The notes beneath the pieces are model-generated. The model was not told where the DNA came from. It made no database searches and saw only the letters and a program-made list of their open reading frames with translations. From assembly GCA_944349375.1 (NCBI GenBank), contig CALVMV010000006.1, forward strand, positions 1-38,747: 38,747 nt of DNA, in the 5' to 3' direction. The DNA is from an uncultured Clostridia bacterium. GTDB lineage: Bacteria > Bacillota > Clostridia > Christensenellales > UBA1242. The position numbers and the translations under genes were made by a program. Of this stretch, positions 17,737 through 26,135 are shown piece after piece. The stretch's first letter is position 1. Each line of letters begins with the position of its first letter.

Positions 17737-18675
17737 ATGGATATCGTTGACGAAATAATTAATAGCTTAGAGTTCAAATTTTTTTCAAAAAAGATTTCTC
17801 ATACAATAATGTTGGTTAGCAAAGATAACTTCTATTCTTTAGAATTTGCAAAAGTGCTGGCTTCTTTTATTATTGATGGAAAAGTAGATAAAAATTCAGA
17901 AAACTATAAAAAAATTATGTTGCTATCGCACCCAGATGTAAAATATTATCCTAGTAAAGAAAAATTGCTTGTTGGCGATAGTGAAGAAATTGTTTCAGAA
18001 AGTTTTGTCAAACCGATATTTGCAAACAAAAAAGTCTTTATCATAAAGAATATAGATAACTCTATGGAAAGCGCACAAAACAAACTTTTAAAAACTTTGG
18101 AAGAACCATCAGCAGAAGTGTATTTAATCTTGACTTGTGCAAATCAAGAATTGGTTTTGCCAACTATAAAATCAAGATGCACTATAAGAGAACTTGCTAA
18201 AATTTCTGAAGATCAAATAGTTAAGTTTTTAACATCTTCTGATAAATCAACTCTTGTTTCAAAAATATGTGATGGAGAGTTAGGTGAGGCAATTAGATTA
18301 AGCAAAAAAGAAAACTTGGAAGAAATCGTACAATTTTCTTTAGATTTATTAATAAAGATGAAATCTAGCAAACAAGTTTTGTCCTTTTCCAAAATTGCAC
18401 AAAAATATTCAGATGATATTGATTTAATTTTAAAAATAATGTGTCTAATAATTGAAGACATGATTAATTTTAAAGCAGGAAACAAACAAATAAAATTAGT
18501 CATGTTTAAAGAGCAAATAGAAAAAGCTAGTTTTGAGTATTCAATTAAAGCATTATGTATGATAAATAGAAAAATTAATCAGTTGCAAAAAGAAATTTTT
18601 TATAATGTGGGAATTATAGTCGCTTTTGAAAATTTCCTACTTAATATTTTGGAGGTTAAATATTTATGCAAATAG
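17737..18675 (+). CDS. holB: DNA polymerase III delta' subunit
   Basis: A 312-residue clamp-loader subunit. The diagnostic stretch is KNIDNSMESAQNKLLKTLEE, followed by a hydrophobic strand and LPTIKSRC; this matches the delta'/HolB family, including the SRC arginine-finger motif. The N-terminus is unusual. Where the AAA+ fold normally has GPxGxGK it has MLVSKDNFYSLEFAK, so the P-loop is lost, and the usual Zn-binding cysteines are absent. Delta' need not hydrolyse ATP. The ATG follows an extended -10-like TGTTAAAAT by six bases with no Shine-Dalgarno, so the mRNA may be leaderless. The end overlaps ricT by 10 bases, which is the usual Firmicute gene order. Confidence 0.88.
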   Translation: MDIVDEIINSLEFKFFSKKISHTIMLVSKDNFYSLEFAKVLASFIIDGKVDKNSENYKKIMLLSHPDVKYYPSKEKLLVGDSEEIVSESFVKPIFANKKVFIIKNIDNSMESAQNKLLKTLEEPSAEVYLILTCANQELVLPTIKSRCTIRELAKISEDQIVKFLTSSDKSTLVSKICDGELGEAIRLSKKENLEEIVQFSLDLLIKMKSSKQVLSFSKIAQKYSDDIDLILKIMCLIIEDMINFKAGNKQIKLVMFKEQIEKASFEYSIKALCMINRKINQLQKEIFYNVGIIVAFENFLLNILEVKYLCK

Positions 18676-19484
18676 AAGTTATAAAAGCCAGATTCAATAA
18701 AGGTGTTCAAGATTATTATTTTTCTCCTAACGGATTAGATTTGCATAATGGAGATAAGGTTATTGTTGAAACAGAAAAAGGAAAAGATTTGGTTACAATA
18801 AATGGAGAAAAGCATTTTATAGATGGGCAAAACTTAAATGAGCCATTAAAAAATGTGTTGAAAAAGGCAACAAAAGAAGAAATCGAGTTGTCTGAAGAAA
18901 ACAATAAAAAAGCAGAGGGCTTGTTGCCAGAAATTAAAAAGATTGTTAAAGAAGAAAAACTTGAAATGAAGATTGTTTCTATTGAAAGCAACTACAATTT
19001 TTCTAGATTAACAATTAATTTCACATCAGAAAATAGGGTAGATTTTAGAGATTTGGTTAAAAAACTAGCAGAAAAATATAAGAACAGAATTGAACTTAGG
19101 CAAATTGGGCCAAGAGATGCAACTAGATTATTTGGAGGACTTGGTGTCTGTGGAAAGCAAACATGTTGCAGTCAAGGTATAAAATTTAATGACCATGTAA
19201 GTATAAAAATGGCGAAAAATCAATCTTTAAGTTTAAATCCTAACAGCATAAGTGGGTTGTGTGGGAAACTTTTATGTTGTCTGGCATACGAAAATCAATA
19301 TTACGTAGAGACATTAAAAGAGATGCCTAAATTAGGGAGCACTGTAAAGACAGAAGATGGAGAAGGCAAAGTTGTTTATTTAGATTTAATAAAGAAAAAA
19401 GTTTCGGTTAAATTTCAAAATGATCAATCTACTGAAATAAAATCTTTTGAACTTGACAAATTAAAATTTAAAAAAGAGGATTGA
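18666..19484 (+). CDS. ricT: PSP1-domain protein RicT (YaaT)
   Basis: A 272-residue cytoplasmic protein of the PSP1 family. In Bacillus subtilis RicT works with RicA and RicF in an Fe-S complex that adjusts RNase Y activity and affects sporulation, competence and biofilm formation. The hallmark cysteines are present: CGKQTCC (162, 167, 168) and CGKLLCC (199, 204, 205), which match the PSP1 signature. The first ~90 residues are basic and the C-terminus ends in a short beta domain (GEGKVVYLDLIKKKVSVKF). GGAGG lies 10 bases before the ATG, inside the end of holB. The stop overlaps or abuts the start of the methyltransferase, so holB-ricT-methyltransferase is one operon. Neither ricA nor ricF is in the window. 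Confidence 0.93.
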   Translation: MQIEVIKARFNKGVQDYYFSPNGLDLHNGDKVIVETEKGKDLVTINGEKHFIDGQNLNEPLKNVLKKATKEEIELSEENNKKAEGLLPEIKKIVKEEKLEMKIVSIESNYNFSRLTINFTSENRVDFRDLVKKLAEKYKNRIELRQIGPRDATRLFGGLGVCGKQTCCSQGIKFNDHVSIKMAKNQSLSLNPNSISGLCGKLLCCLAYENQYYVETLKEMPKLGSTVKTEDGEGKVVYLDLIKKKVSVKFQNDQSTEIKSFELDKLKFKKED

Positions 19485-19486
19485 TT

Positions 19487-20191
19487 TTGGAAAGAATAGA
19501 GGATTTACAATGTAGAAATTTAAAAATAATACAAGATGATGCCTTGTATACTTTTACATCAGATTCTGTCGTTCTTGCAAACTTTGTTAAAATAAAAAAG
19601 GGAGAAACTGCTTTAGAGATAGGAACTGGTTGTGGGGTTATTTCAATACTACTTACGGCAAAAACAGAAGTAGAAGAAATTTTAGCTTTTGAAATTCAAA
19701 AAGAAATGTATAAGCTTGCTAAAAAGAATGTTTTATTAAATGGTCTTGAAAGTAAAATAGATATTATTAACGATGATATAAAAAATGCCAGAATACATAT
19801 AGGTAACAAAAAATTCGATGTTGTTTTTTCAAATCCTCCTTTTATGAATTCTTCTTTTGGCAATTCAAATTTGGTTAAAAATATAGCCAGACATGATGAT
19901 TTTTTGTCGCCCGAAGAATTATGCAAATGCGCCAGTGATCTTTTAAAAGATAAAGGGAGGTTTTATTTTTGCTATTTGCCTGAAAGGATTGATGAAATTT
20001 TTAGTTGTTTAAGTAAATATAAATTACAACCAAAGAAGATGTTTTTTACCGAAAATAATAAAAGAGAAATTAAACTTTGCGTAATCGAAGCATGTAAAAA
20101 TGCCAAAAAAGGAATTAAAGTTTTGCCAAATTTAGTTTTAAATAATGAAGATGGAACTTATATAGAAAAACTGCATACTAAATATTTTTAA
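19487..20191 (+). CDS. TrmN6-like tRNA (adenine-N6)-methyltransferase
   Basis: A class I SAM-dependent methyltransferase of about 234 residues. The SAM-binding glycine motif is ALEIGTGCGVISILL, and the catalytic motif is NPPF (FDVVFSNPPFM), typical of N6-adenine methylation. The N-terminal pattern ERIEDLQ..LKIIQDD...FTSDSVVLANF is that of the YabB/TrmN6 group, which methylates A37 of tRNA-Val in E. coli. This gene next to ricT and holB is standard in Firmicutes. Two in-frame TTG starts exist. The one at 19487 has AGAGGA six bases upstream; the one at 19481 is directly against that Shine-Dalgarno and is less likely. The RNA target in this organism is inferred. Confidence 0.87.
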   Translation: MERIEDLQCRNLKIIQDDALYTFTSDSVVLANFVKIKKGETALEIGTGCGVISILLTAKTEVEEILAFEIQKEMYKLAKKNVLLNGLESKIDIINDDIKNARIHIGNKKFDVVFSNPPFMNSSFGNSNLVKNIARHDDFLSPEELCKCASDLLKDKGRFYFCYLPERIDEIFSCLSKYKLQPKKMFFTENNKREIKLCVIEACKNAKKGIKVLPNLVLNNEDGTYIEKLHTKYF

Positions 20192-20211
20192 GAGCGATAA
20201 AGCTCTTTTTT
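20189..20211 (+). terminator. Terminator of the holB-ricT operon
   Basis: A short stem AGAGC / GCTCT with a six-base loop is followed by six T, directly after the stop at 20191. Confidence 0.65.
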
Positions 20212-20258
20212 AACGCAAATAATTTTGTAAAAAAATTTAAAAAAGTTTAAAAAATGTT

Positions 20259-20286
20259 TTGAGTTTAATTTAAATTATGATAAAAT
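20259..20286 (+). promoter_or_regulatory. Promoter of the Spo0A C-domain gene
   Basis: TTGAGT, a 16-base spacer, then TAAAAT. It gives a leader of about 30 bases that contains the GAGGGA ribosome binding site. Confidence 0.5.
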
Positions 20287-20321
20287 CAAAATATAAAATA
20301 ATTGATAAACACGAGGGAAAA

Positions 20322-20699
20322 ATGAATGATTATGATTTTGAAAACTTTGAATATTTGACAAAACTTTTGATTAATATGGGAATCACTCCAGACAAATTAG
20401 GATTTGAATATTTGCGAAAGGCTATACTTATGGCTGTGAATGATCCAACATATTTGCAGGCTGTAACTAAAAGGTTGTATCCTGATATTGCTAAAGATTA
20501 TGGCGTTAAGCCAAGAGATGTTGAAAGGTGTATCAGATTTGCGATTGGATATTCATATAATTGTGGAGGTCTTTTAGAAATTAACAATCTATATAAGTCG
20601 GTTGTTTATAAAAACGATTACAAGCCAACTAATAGTGAATTAATTGGCATTATTGCAGATAAAATAATTATGGATACAAAAAAAAGAGGTTTGGCATAG
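20322..20699 (+). CDS. Stand-alone Spo0A C-terminal (DNA-binding) domain protein
   Basis: A 125-residue protein that corresponds over its length to the effector domain of the sporulation master regulator Spo0A. Matches include FEYLRKAILMAVNDPTYLQA, LYPDIAKDYGVKPRDVER (the helix-turn-helix region) and KPTNSELIGIIADKI. The phosphorylated receiver domain is missing. The start at 20322 has GAGGGA upstream; an in-frame ATG at 20277 would overlap the -10 region of the promoter. Without a receiver domain it could bind 0A-type sites constitutively, compete with full Spo0A, or serve another regulator. The gene has its own promoter and no co-oriented regulator next to it. Whether the genome also has a full Spo0A cannot be seen here. 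Confidence 0.9.
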   Translation: MNDYDFENFEYLTKLLINMGITPDKLGFEYLRKAILMAVNDPTYLQAVTKRLYPDIAKDYGVKPRDVERCIRFAIGYSYNCGGLLEINNLYKSVVYKNDYKPTNSELIGIIADKIIMDTKKRGLA

Positions 20700-20750
20700 T
20701 TTTTGATAAAATAAAAATTTTAACATTTGTGAGCTAATATTTTTAATTAC

Positions 20751-20779
20751 TTGTTTATTTTTCTGTTTTGTGGTATATT
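20751..20779 (+). promoter_or_regulatory. Promoter of the 131-aa gene
   Basis: TTGTTT, a 17-base spacer, then TATATT. It lies 20 bases before the start codon, and AAAGGAG falls in the short leader. Confidence 0.6.
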
Positions 20780-20799
20780 TATATCAAAGGAGATTAATT

Positions 20800-21195
20800 A
20801 TGGCAAATGTTATCAGAAATATGAATTTTAAACCAATTATAGAAAAAATTGAGTATGTTAGAGAAAGAGAACCTCAACCAAATGACAAAATCAATATGCG
20901 TGTTTGGGATGAAATGAAAGTTGAAAGATTGCGTTCAGATGCAGTCAAAGTTATTTTGCAAAGGAATATAGAACCAGAACCAAAAACAATCTTTTCTGTA
21001 AAGGTTGCTTTAGGTATTGAATGTTTAATCAATACAGAAGAATTTGACAAACTTGATGATGCTGTAGAATATTTTAAAAATAGTCAAATTTCTAGAGTTT
21101 TAGCAAGTACGGTATCTTCGATAATATCGAGCCTTACATTGCACTCTCAAATTGGAGCAATGGTTACAGCTCCAGTTGTTCAATTTCCACAATAA
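20800..21195 (+). CDS. Hypothetical protein, possible SecB-like fold
   Basis: A 131-residue soluble protein. The ATG at 20800 is chosen because AAAGGAG lies just upstream; the open frame extends 10 codons further but into the promoter. The sequence reads as strand-rich in the first ~80 residues (FKPIIEKIEYVRERE, KTIFSVKVALGIECL). These are followed by a helical stretch and an end (SSIISSLTLHSQIGAMVTAP) that ends in PVVQFPQ. That order, with a long helix and a proline-rich C-terminal strand, resembles the SecB export chaperone and SecB-like proteins of Gram-positives. I could not confirm it by motif, so it is a weak inference. It has its own promoter and terminator, and the neighbours give no clue. 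Confidence 0.6.
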   Translation: MANVIRNMNFKPIIEKIEYVREREPQPNDKINMRVWDEMKVERLRSDAVKVILQRNIEPEPKTIFSVKVALGIECLINTEEFDKLDDAVEYFKNSQISRVLASTVSSIISSLTLHSQIGAMVTAPVVQFPQ

Positions 21196-21197
21196 TT

Positions 21198-21228
21198 AAA
21201 AAAAGTTGATGAGTATCAACTTTTTTTA
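21198..21228 (+). terminator. Terminator after the 131-aa gene
   Basis: A perfect stem (AAAAGTTGAT / ATCAACTTTT, flanked by further A and T) with a GAGT loop and a T-run. Confidence 0.9.
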
Positions 21229-21242
21229 TCAAAAGGATTGTT

Positions 21243-21836
21243 ATGTTAAATTATGAAACAAAATATCCTAATCATGTAATAGCAGGAATAGATGAGGCGG
21301 GAAGGGGACCTTTAGCAGGGCCTGTTGTTTGTGCTGCAGTCATAATGCCTTTAAATAAAGATGAGATTATTGAAGGTGTTAACGACAGTAAAAAATTGAC
21401 TGCAAAAAAAAGAGAGGAACTTTATCAAAAAATAATTGATAAGGCATTGTCTTATTCAATATGTGAAATAGATGAAAAAACAATAGATGAAATAAACATT
21501 TTAAATGCTACAAAAATAGGTATGAAAAAATGTTTAAATAATTTAAAGATAAAGCCAGATATTGTTTTAACGGATGCTGTCAAGATTGAAACAAATTTGC
21601 CCCAAGAAAACATTATTCATGGAGATGCTTTAAGTTATAATATTGCTGCAGCTTCAATTCTTGCTAAAGTTTATAGAGATAATCTTATGATTAAAATGCA
21701 CAAAATATATCCACAATACAATTTTTCCAAGCACAAAGGATATGGAACTAAAGAGCATATAAAAAACTTGGTTAATTATGGGGCTTGTCCTTTACATAGA
21801 AAAACATTTATAAAAAATTTTATTAAAACAACATAA
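21243..21836 (+). CDS. rnhB: Ribonuclease HII
   Basis: A 197-residue cytoplasmic endonuclease that cuts the RNA strand of RNA-DNA hybrids and removes single ribonucleotides from DNA. The start is GIDEAGRGPLAGP at residues 15-27, with catalytic Asp17 and Glu18. Asp111 lies in LTDAV and Asp146 in AKVYRD, completing the four metal ligands. The C-terminal YNFSKHKGYGTKEH motif is also typical. The length is normal for the family. AAGGA precedes the ATG. It is transcribed convergently with the collagen-like gene, and both share one terminator. Confidence 0.96.
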   Translation: MLNYETKYPNHVIAGIDEAGRGPLAGPVVCAAVIMPLNKDEIIEGVNDSKKLTAKKREELYQKIIDKALSYSICEIDEKTIDEINILNATKIGMKKCLNNLKIKPDIVLTDAVKIETNLPQENIIHGDALSYNIAAASILAKVYRDNLMIKMHKIYPQYNFSKHKGYGTKEHIKNLVNYGACPLHRKTFIKNFIKTT

Positions 21837-21863
21837 AAACTTTGCTGTTTATAGCAAAGTTTT

Positions 21864-21865
<2 letters not shown>
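21836..21865. terminator. Bidirectional terminator between rnhB and the collagen-like gene
   Basis: A stem AACTTTGCT / AGCAAAGTT with a short loop, flanked by A on one side and T on the other, between two convergent stop codons. Confidence 0.85.
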
Positions 21866-22952
<1,087 letters not shown>

Positions 22953-23027
22953 TTATTCAAAAACAAAATTGTTTGTTAATTTTTGTATAAATATTTTATA
23001 AAGTGCAATATTTATATGGGAGGAAAT

Positions 23028-23624
23028 ATGAAGTTAAAAGATAGTCAAACATTTATAAATTTAGCACGAGCATTCACTGCGGAAAGCGTTGCTAGAAGTC
23101 GTTATGAGTTTTGTGAATATGGATTTAGGCAAAATGGTTATGAAGCAATAGCCTCTTTAATTGATGAGATAGCATATCAGGAGTTTAATCATGCGAGAAT
23201 GTTTTACATGAAACTGCAAGATTGTGAATTAAAGCAAATAGACAATATTGATATGTGTCTAGGATTGCCTTTTAAAGAAAAATGGGATTTGCTTGAAAAC
23301 TTAAAATTGTTATCTCAAGACGAATTAGATGAAGCTAAAAATTATGAACAATTTGAAAAAATTGCATTGGAGGAAGGTTTTAAAGAAATAGCATCTTTAT
23401 TTTCTATGGTGAAGGAAGTAGAATTAAAACATGCAAAAATTTTTAAAGAAGTTTATAATCAAATGAAAAATAAAAATCTTTATAAAAAAGCAAAAGAAGT
23501 TGCTTGGATTTGTCCAGCATGTGGTTATGTTAGCTTTGCTAAAGAAGCTTGGCAGTCTTGTCCATTATGCCAAGCAAAACAAGGATACTGTTCAATCATT
23601 TTGCCAAAAGAATTAAATTTATAA
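23028..23624 (+). CDS. Rubrerythrin
   Basis: A 198-residue non-haem iron peroxidase that reduces hydrogen peroxide in anaerobes. The first ~145 residues form the ferritin-like four-helix bundle, with di-iron ligand motifs (ESVARSRYE, then DEIAYQEFNHA, and later KEVELKHA). The C-terminus is a rubredoxin-like zinc-ribbon/FeS4 domain with WICPACGYV and SCPLC. The start at 23028 is chosen for the GGGAGG directly upstream; an in-frame ATG 45 bases earlier has no ribosome binding site. It is divergent from the collagen-like gene and is probably a single-gene transcript. It indicates an anaerobe that meets oxidative stress. Confidence 0.93.
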   Translation: MKLKDSQTFINLARAFTAESVARSRYEFCEYGFRQNGYEAIASLIDEIAYQEFNHARMFYMKLQDCELKQIDNIDMCLGLPFKEKWDLLENLKLLSQDELDEAKNYEQFEKIALEEGFKEIASLFSMVKEVELKHAKIFKEVYNQMKNKNLYKKAKEVAWICPACGYVSFAKEAWQSCPLCQAKQGYCSIILPKELNL

Positions 23625-23705
23625 ATTTTAATAAAAATCTTATTGTTATTAAGCACTTTTGACAAATTAGTAAAAATTTCTTAAAACTTTTTATTTTTTT
23701 TGCTC

Positions 23706-23734
23706 TTGACTGATTTGTAATTTCAAGTTATAAT
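23706..23734 (+). promoter_or_regulatory. Near-consensus SigA promoter directly against a start codon
   Basis: TTGACT, exactly 17 bases, then TATAAT. The ATG of the next gene begins seven bases after the -10, where transcription itself would be expected to start. Confidence 0.85.
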
Positions 23735-23741
23735 AGAGCAA

Positions 23742-24134
23742 ATGAAAATTCCAAAGGTGATTTTAGAGAAGAAAATTAATGATTGCATCAAAACTGGGGT
23801 TAATCCAGAACAAGTTTTTATTGGTGTTATTTTTGCTTTGGATAAAATTGAAAATAGAACAGGGACATACAGAAAAATAGGTTGTGGCCTTTTTGTTAAG
23901 TTATTTAAGTCTTTAGATGTTTATTATTTCTTTAATGAAGATTTAACTAGAGAAAGACTTTTTTATATTAATAAGAAAAACAAAGTTGATGGCAATTTTT
24001 TAATAGATCTACAAGATAGCAATGATTTACAAAAAAGATTGAAGCTATTAAAAAAAGTTCCTGTCCAGATGATTAAATATACTAACTCACAAATAGAATT
24101 GAAAACTGTTTTTGATTTGGCAATAGAAAAATAA
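23742..24134 (+). CDS. Hypothetical protein, 130 aa, probably leaderless mRNA
   Basis: I do not recognise this protein. It is 130 residues, basic, with no signal peptide and no membrane helix. The N-terminal half has an amphipathic helix (VILEKKINDCIKTG) and a hydrophobic stretch (PEQVFIGVIFALDKIE). The middle is strand-like (GCGLFVKLFKSLDVYYFF). The end is helical. The ATG lies seven bases after a near-perfect promoter -10 and has no Shine-Dalgarno, so translation probably starts at the first base of the mRNA. If a downstream start were used instead, the next in-frame ATG is near the C-terminus, so the full-length reading is preferred. It has its own promoter and terminator, between rubrerythrin and a convergent ABC-F gene. 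Confidence 0.75.
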   Translation: MKIPKVILEKKINDCIKTGVNPEQVFIGVIFALDKIENRTGTYRKIGCGLFVKLFKSLDVYYFFNEDLTRERLFYINKKNKVDGNFLIDLQDSNDLQKRLKLLKKVPVQMIKYTNSQIELKTVFDLAIEK

Positions 24135-24135
24135 A

Positions 24136-24158
24136 GAAGAGCTTTAAGCTCTTTTTTT
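24136..24158. terminator. Bidirectional terminator between the 130-aa gene and the ABC-F gene
   Basis: A stem AAGAGC / GCTCTT with a five-base loop, followed by seven T on the plus strand, between two convergent stop codons. Confidence 0.8.
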
Positions 24159-25737
24159 ATTTACCATATTTTTCAGCAAATTCTTCAAATGATCCAGTGT
24201 AATCAATATAATTATTTTCGTCAACAATTTCAATTATTCTATCAGCGACAGTTTCAATAATTTCTTGGTCATGTGTTGCGAACAACAGAGTTCCTTTAAA
24301 GTTTTGCATTCCTTTATTTAGTGCAGTGATGCTTTCTAGATCTAAGTGATTTGTTGGCTCATCTAATATAATCGTATTGCCTTGCTCTAACATCATCTTT
24401 GCAAGCATACATCTAACTTTTTCTCCACCTGATAAAACGCAGGCTTCTTTCATGTTTTCTTCGCCAGTGAACAACATTCTTCCAAGCCAAGAGCGAATAA
24501 AGGTTTCATTTTGGTCTTTTGAAAATTGTCTTAACCAGTCAACTAATGAAAGGTGGACATTATCAAAATATTCATTATTATTTTGTGGCAAATTTGTTAG
24601 TTTGATTGTTTTTCCAATAAATACATTTCCGCTATCTTGCTTTTCTTTTCCTAATAAAATATTGAATAAAGTTGTTAAAATTTGACTATTTTTAGCAAAG
24701 AAAGCAACTTTTTGACCTTTTTCTATGTTAAAAGTTAATTTTTTAAACATTCCTTGTTTTGACAAACCTTCAACTTTTATAACTTCTTTGCCAATCTCTT
24801 GAGTGTATTCAAAATTAATATAAGGGTATTTTCTTGAAGAAGGTTTAATATCTTCTATCGTTAACCTTTCTAACTCTTTTTTACGAGAAGTAGCTTGTCT
24901 TGATTTTGATGCATTTGCCGAGAATCTAGCAATAAAGTCTTTTAATTCTTTAGCTCTTTGTTCTGCTTTTTTGTTTTGGTCTTTCATTTGTCTTAAGATT
25001 AATTGACTAGATTCATACCAAAAATCATAGTTTCCTATAAACATATTAATTTTTCCATAATCTACATCACAAATATGAGTGCAGACTTTATTTAAAAAGT
25101 GTCTGTTGTGCGAAACAATAATTACAGTATTTTCAAAGTCTAACAAAAAGTTTTCTAACCATCTTACTGTTTTAAAATCTAAGTTGTTTGTAGGTTCATC
25201 TAAAATCAAAATGTCAGGGTTCCCAAAAAGTGCTTGAGCTAATAGAATTTTAACCTTTATTTTAGGGTCAGTATCTCCCATTAGTTGATAATAAAGGTCT
25301 TCGCCGATTCCTATACTTTGTAACAATGATTTTGCTTCACTTTCAGCTTCCCAGCCCCCGAGTTCTGCAAATTCTGTTTCGAGTTCACCTGCTCTAATTC
25401 CATCTTCTTCGCTAAAGTCAGGTTTTGAATATAGCAAATCCTTTTCTTTTTGAATTTCCATAAGTCTTTTATGTCCGAGCAATACAGTATCTAGGATGGT
25501 TTGGTCATCATAAGCATTTTGATTTTGTGCTAGCACGCTCATTCTTTCACCCGGAGTAATAACGACTTCTCCTGTATTTGGTTCAAGTTCTCCTGTCAAA
25601 ATTTTTAAAAAGGTTGATTTTCCTGCACCATTTGCGCCTATTATTCCATAGCAGTTGCCTTTTGAAAATTTTAAATTTACATCTTTATACAAAGTTCTAT
25701 TGCCAAAAGCTAAGGAAACATTTATAACTTGTATCAT
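24157..25737 (-). CDS. ABC-F family ATPase, YkpA/YbiT group
   Basis: A 526-residue cytoplasmic protein with two ABC ATPase domains and no membrane segment, so it acts on the ribosome rather than as a transporter. The start at 25737 (MIQVINVSLAFG) is chosen for AGGAGA upstream; the frame is open 20 codons further without a good site. Domain 1 has Walker A GANGAGKS (34-41) and LDEPTNNLD, but its signature is degenerate (GDTDPKIKVKILLAQAL), as in YbiT. The charged linker, residues ~250-310, carries the P-site interaction motif region. Domain 2 has signature LSGGEKVRC and LDEPTNHLD, but its Walker A is replaced by AKNSQILTT. ABC-F proteins of this group influence translation; antibiotic protection is not indicated. 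Confidence 0.9.
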   Translation of the reverse strand: MIQVINVSLAFGNRTLYKDVNLKFSKGNCYGIIGANGAGKSTFLKILTGELEPNTGEVVITPGERMSVLAQNQNAYDDQTILDTVLLGHKRLMEIQKEKDLLYSKPDFSEEDGIRAGELETEFAELGGWEAESEAKSLLQSIGIGEDLYYQLMGDTDPKIKVKILLAQALFGNPDILILDEPTNNLDFKTVRWLENFLLDFENTVIIVSHNRHFLNKVCTHICDVDYGKINMFIGNYDFWYESSQLILRQMKDQNKKAEQRAKELKDFIARFSANASKSRQATSRKKELERLTIEDIKPSSRKYPYINFEYTQEIGKEVIKVEGLSKQGMFKKLTFNIEKGQKVAFFAKNSQILTTLFNILLGKEKQDSGNVFIGKTIKLTNLPQNNNEYFDNVHLSLVDWLRQFSKDQNETFIRSWLGRMLFTGEENMKEACVLSGGEKVRCMLAKMMLEQGNTIILDEPTNHLDLESITALNKGMQNFKGTLLFATHDQEIIETVADRIIEIVDENNYIDYTGSFEEFAEKYGK

Positions 25738-26135
25738 TAATTTTCTCCTAAATTGTTTTATCTTTAAGAGTATATAATATGCATACAAAAAAGTCAATTG
25801 ATTGTTGAAAAAGAAATTTTTTATTGTTTTTTTAATTTAGAAAAAATAGGATTGATAAAATAATAAAAAAAATATTGCTGAAAAATTCAAAAAAATGCGA
25901 AAAAATTGCAAAAAAATTAAAAATTAATCAAATTTTATTTAATTTTTTTATTTTTTTTATAAAAATTGATTTCATTTAAATTACGAAAGAATAAATATTT
26001 TTTTTATTTGTTAATTTTTTTTATAAATAATTTTTGTATATATATTTATAATATAATCAATAAAAGTCGAAAAATGTTTGCTTTTTTATCTTAAAAAATT
26101 TATAATGTTTATAAATTTATTGTAAGGAGCATTCT
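25738..26135. other. A/T-rich divergent intergenic region with phased A-tracts
   Basis: About 400 bp without a gene. Bases 25881-25923 hold A-tracts starting at 25881, 25889, 25900, 25910 and 25919, spaced 8-11 bases, as in intrinsically bent DNA. The promoter of the second giant gene lies at 26078-26106. Apart from these I see only A/T runs; no RNA gene or riboswitch was recognised. Confidence 0.8.
26078..26106 (+). promoter_or_regulatory. Promoter of the second giant gene
   Basis: TTGCTT, exactly 17 bases, then TATAAT. It leaves a leader of about 22 bases containing AAGGAG. Confidence 0.7.

Noticed and set aside
23658-23666. TTTGACAAA, a perfect match to the Spo0A box consensus upstream of the leaderless gene
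   Set aside because: The same nonamer also occurs inside several coding regions of the window (for example near 20354 and 35924), so chance is the simplest explanation in this A/T-rich DNA.
26065-26071. AGTCGAA, one mismatch from a 0A box, just upstream of the giant-gene promoter
   Set aside because: A seven-base near-match is not significant on its own.
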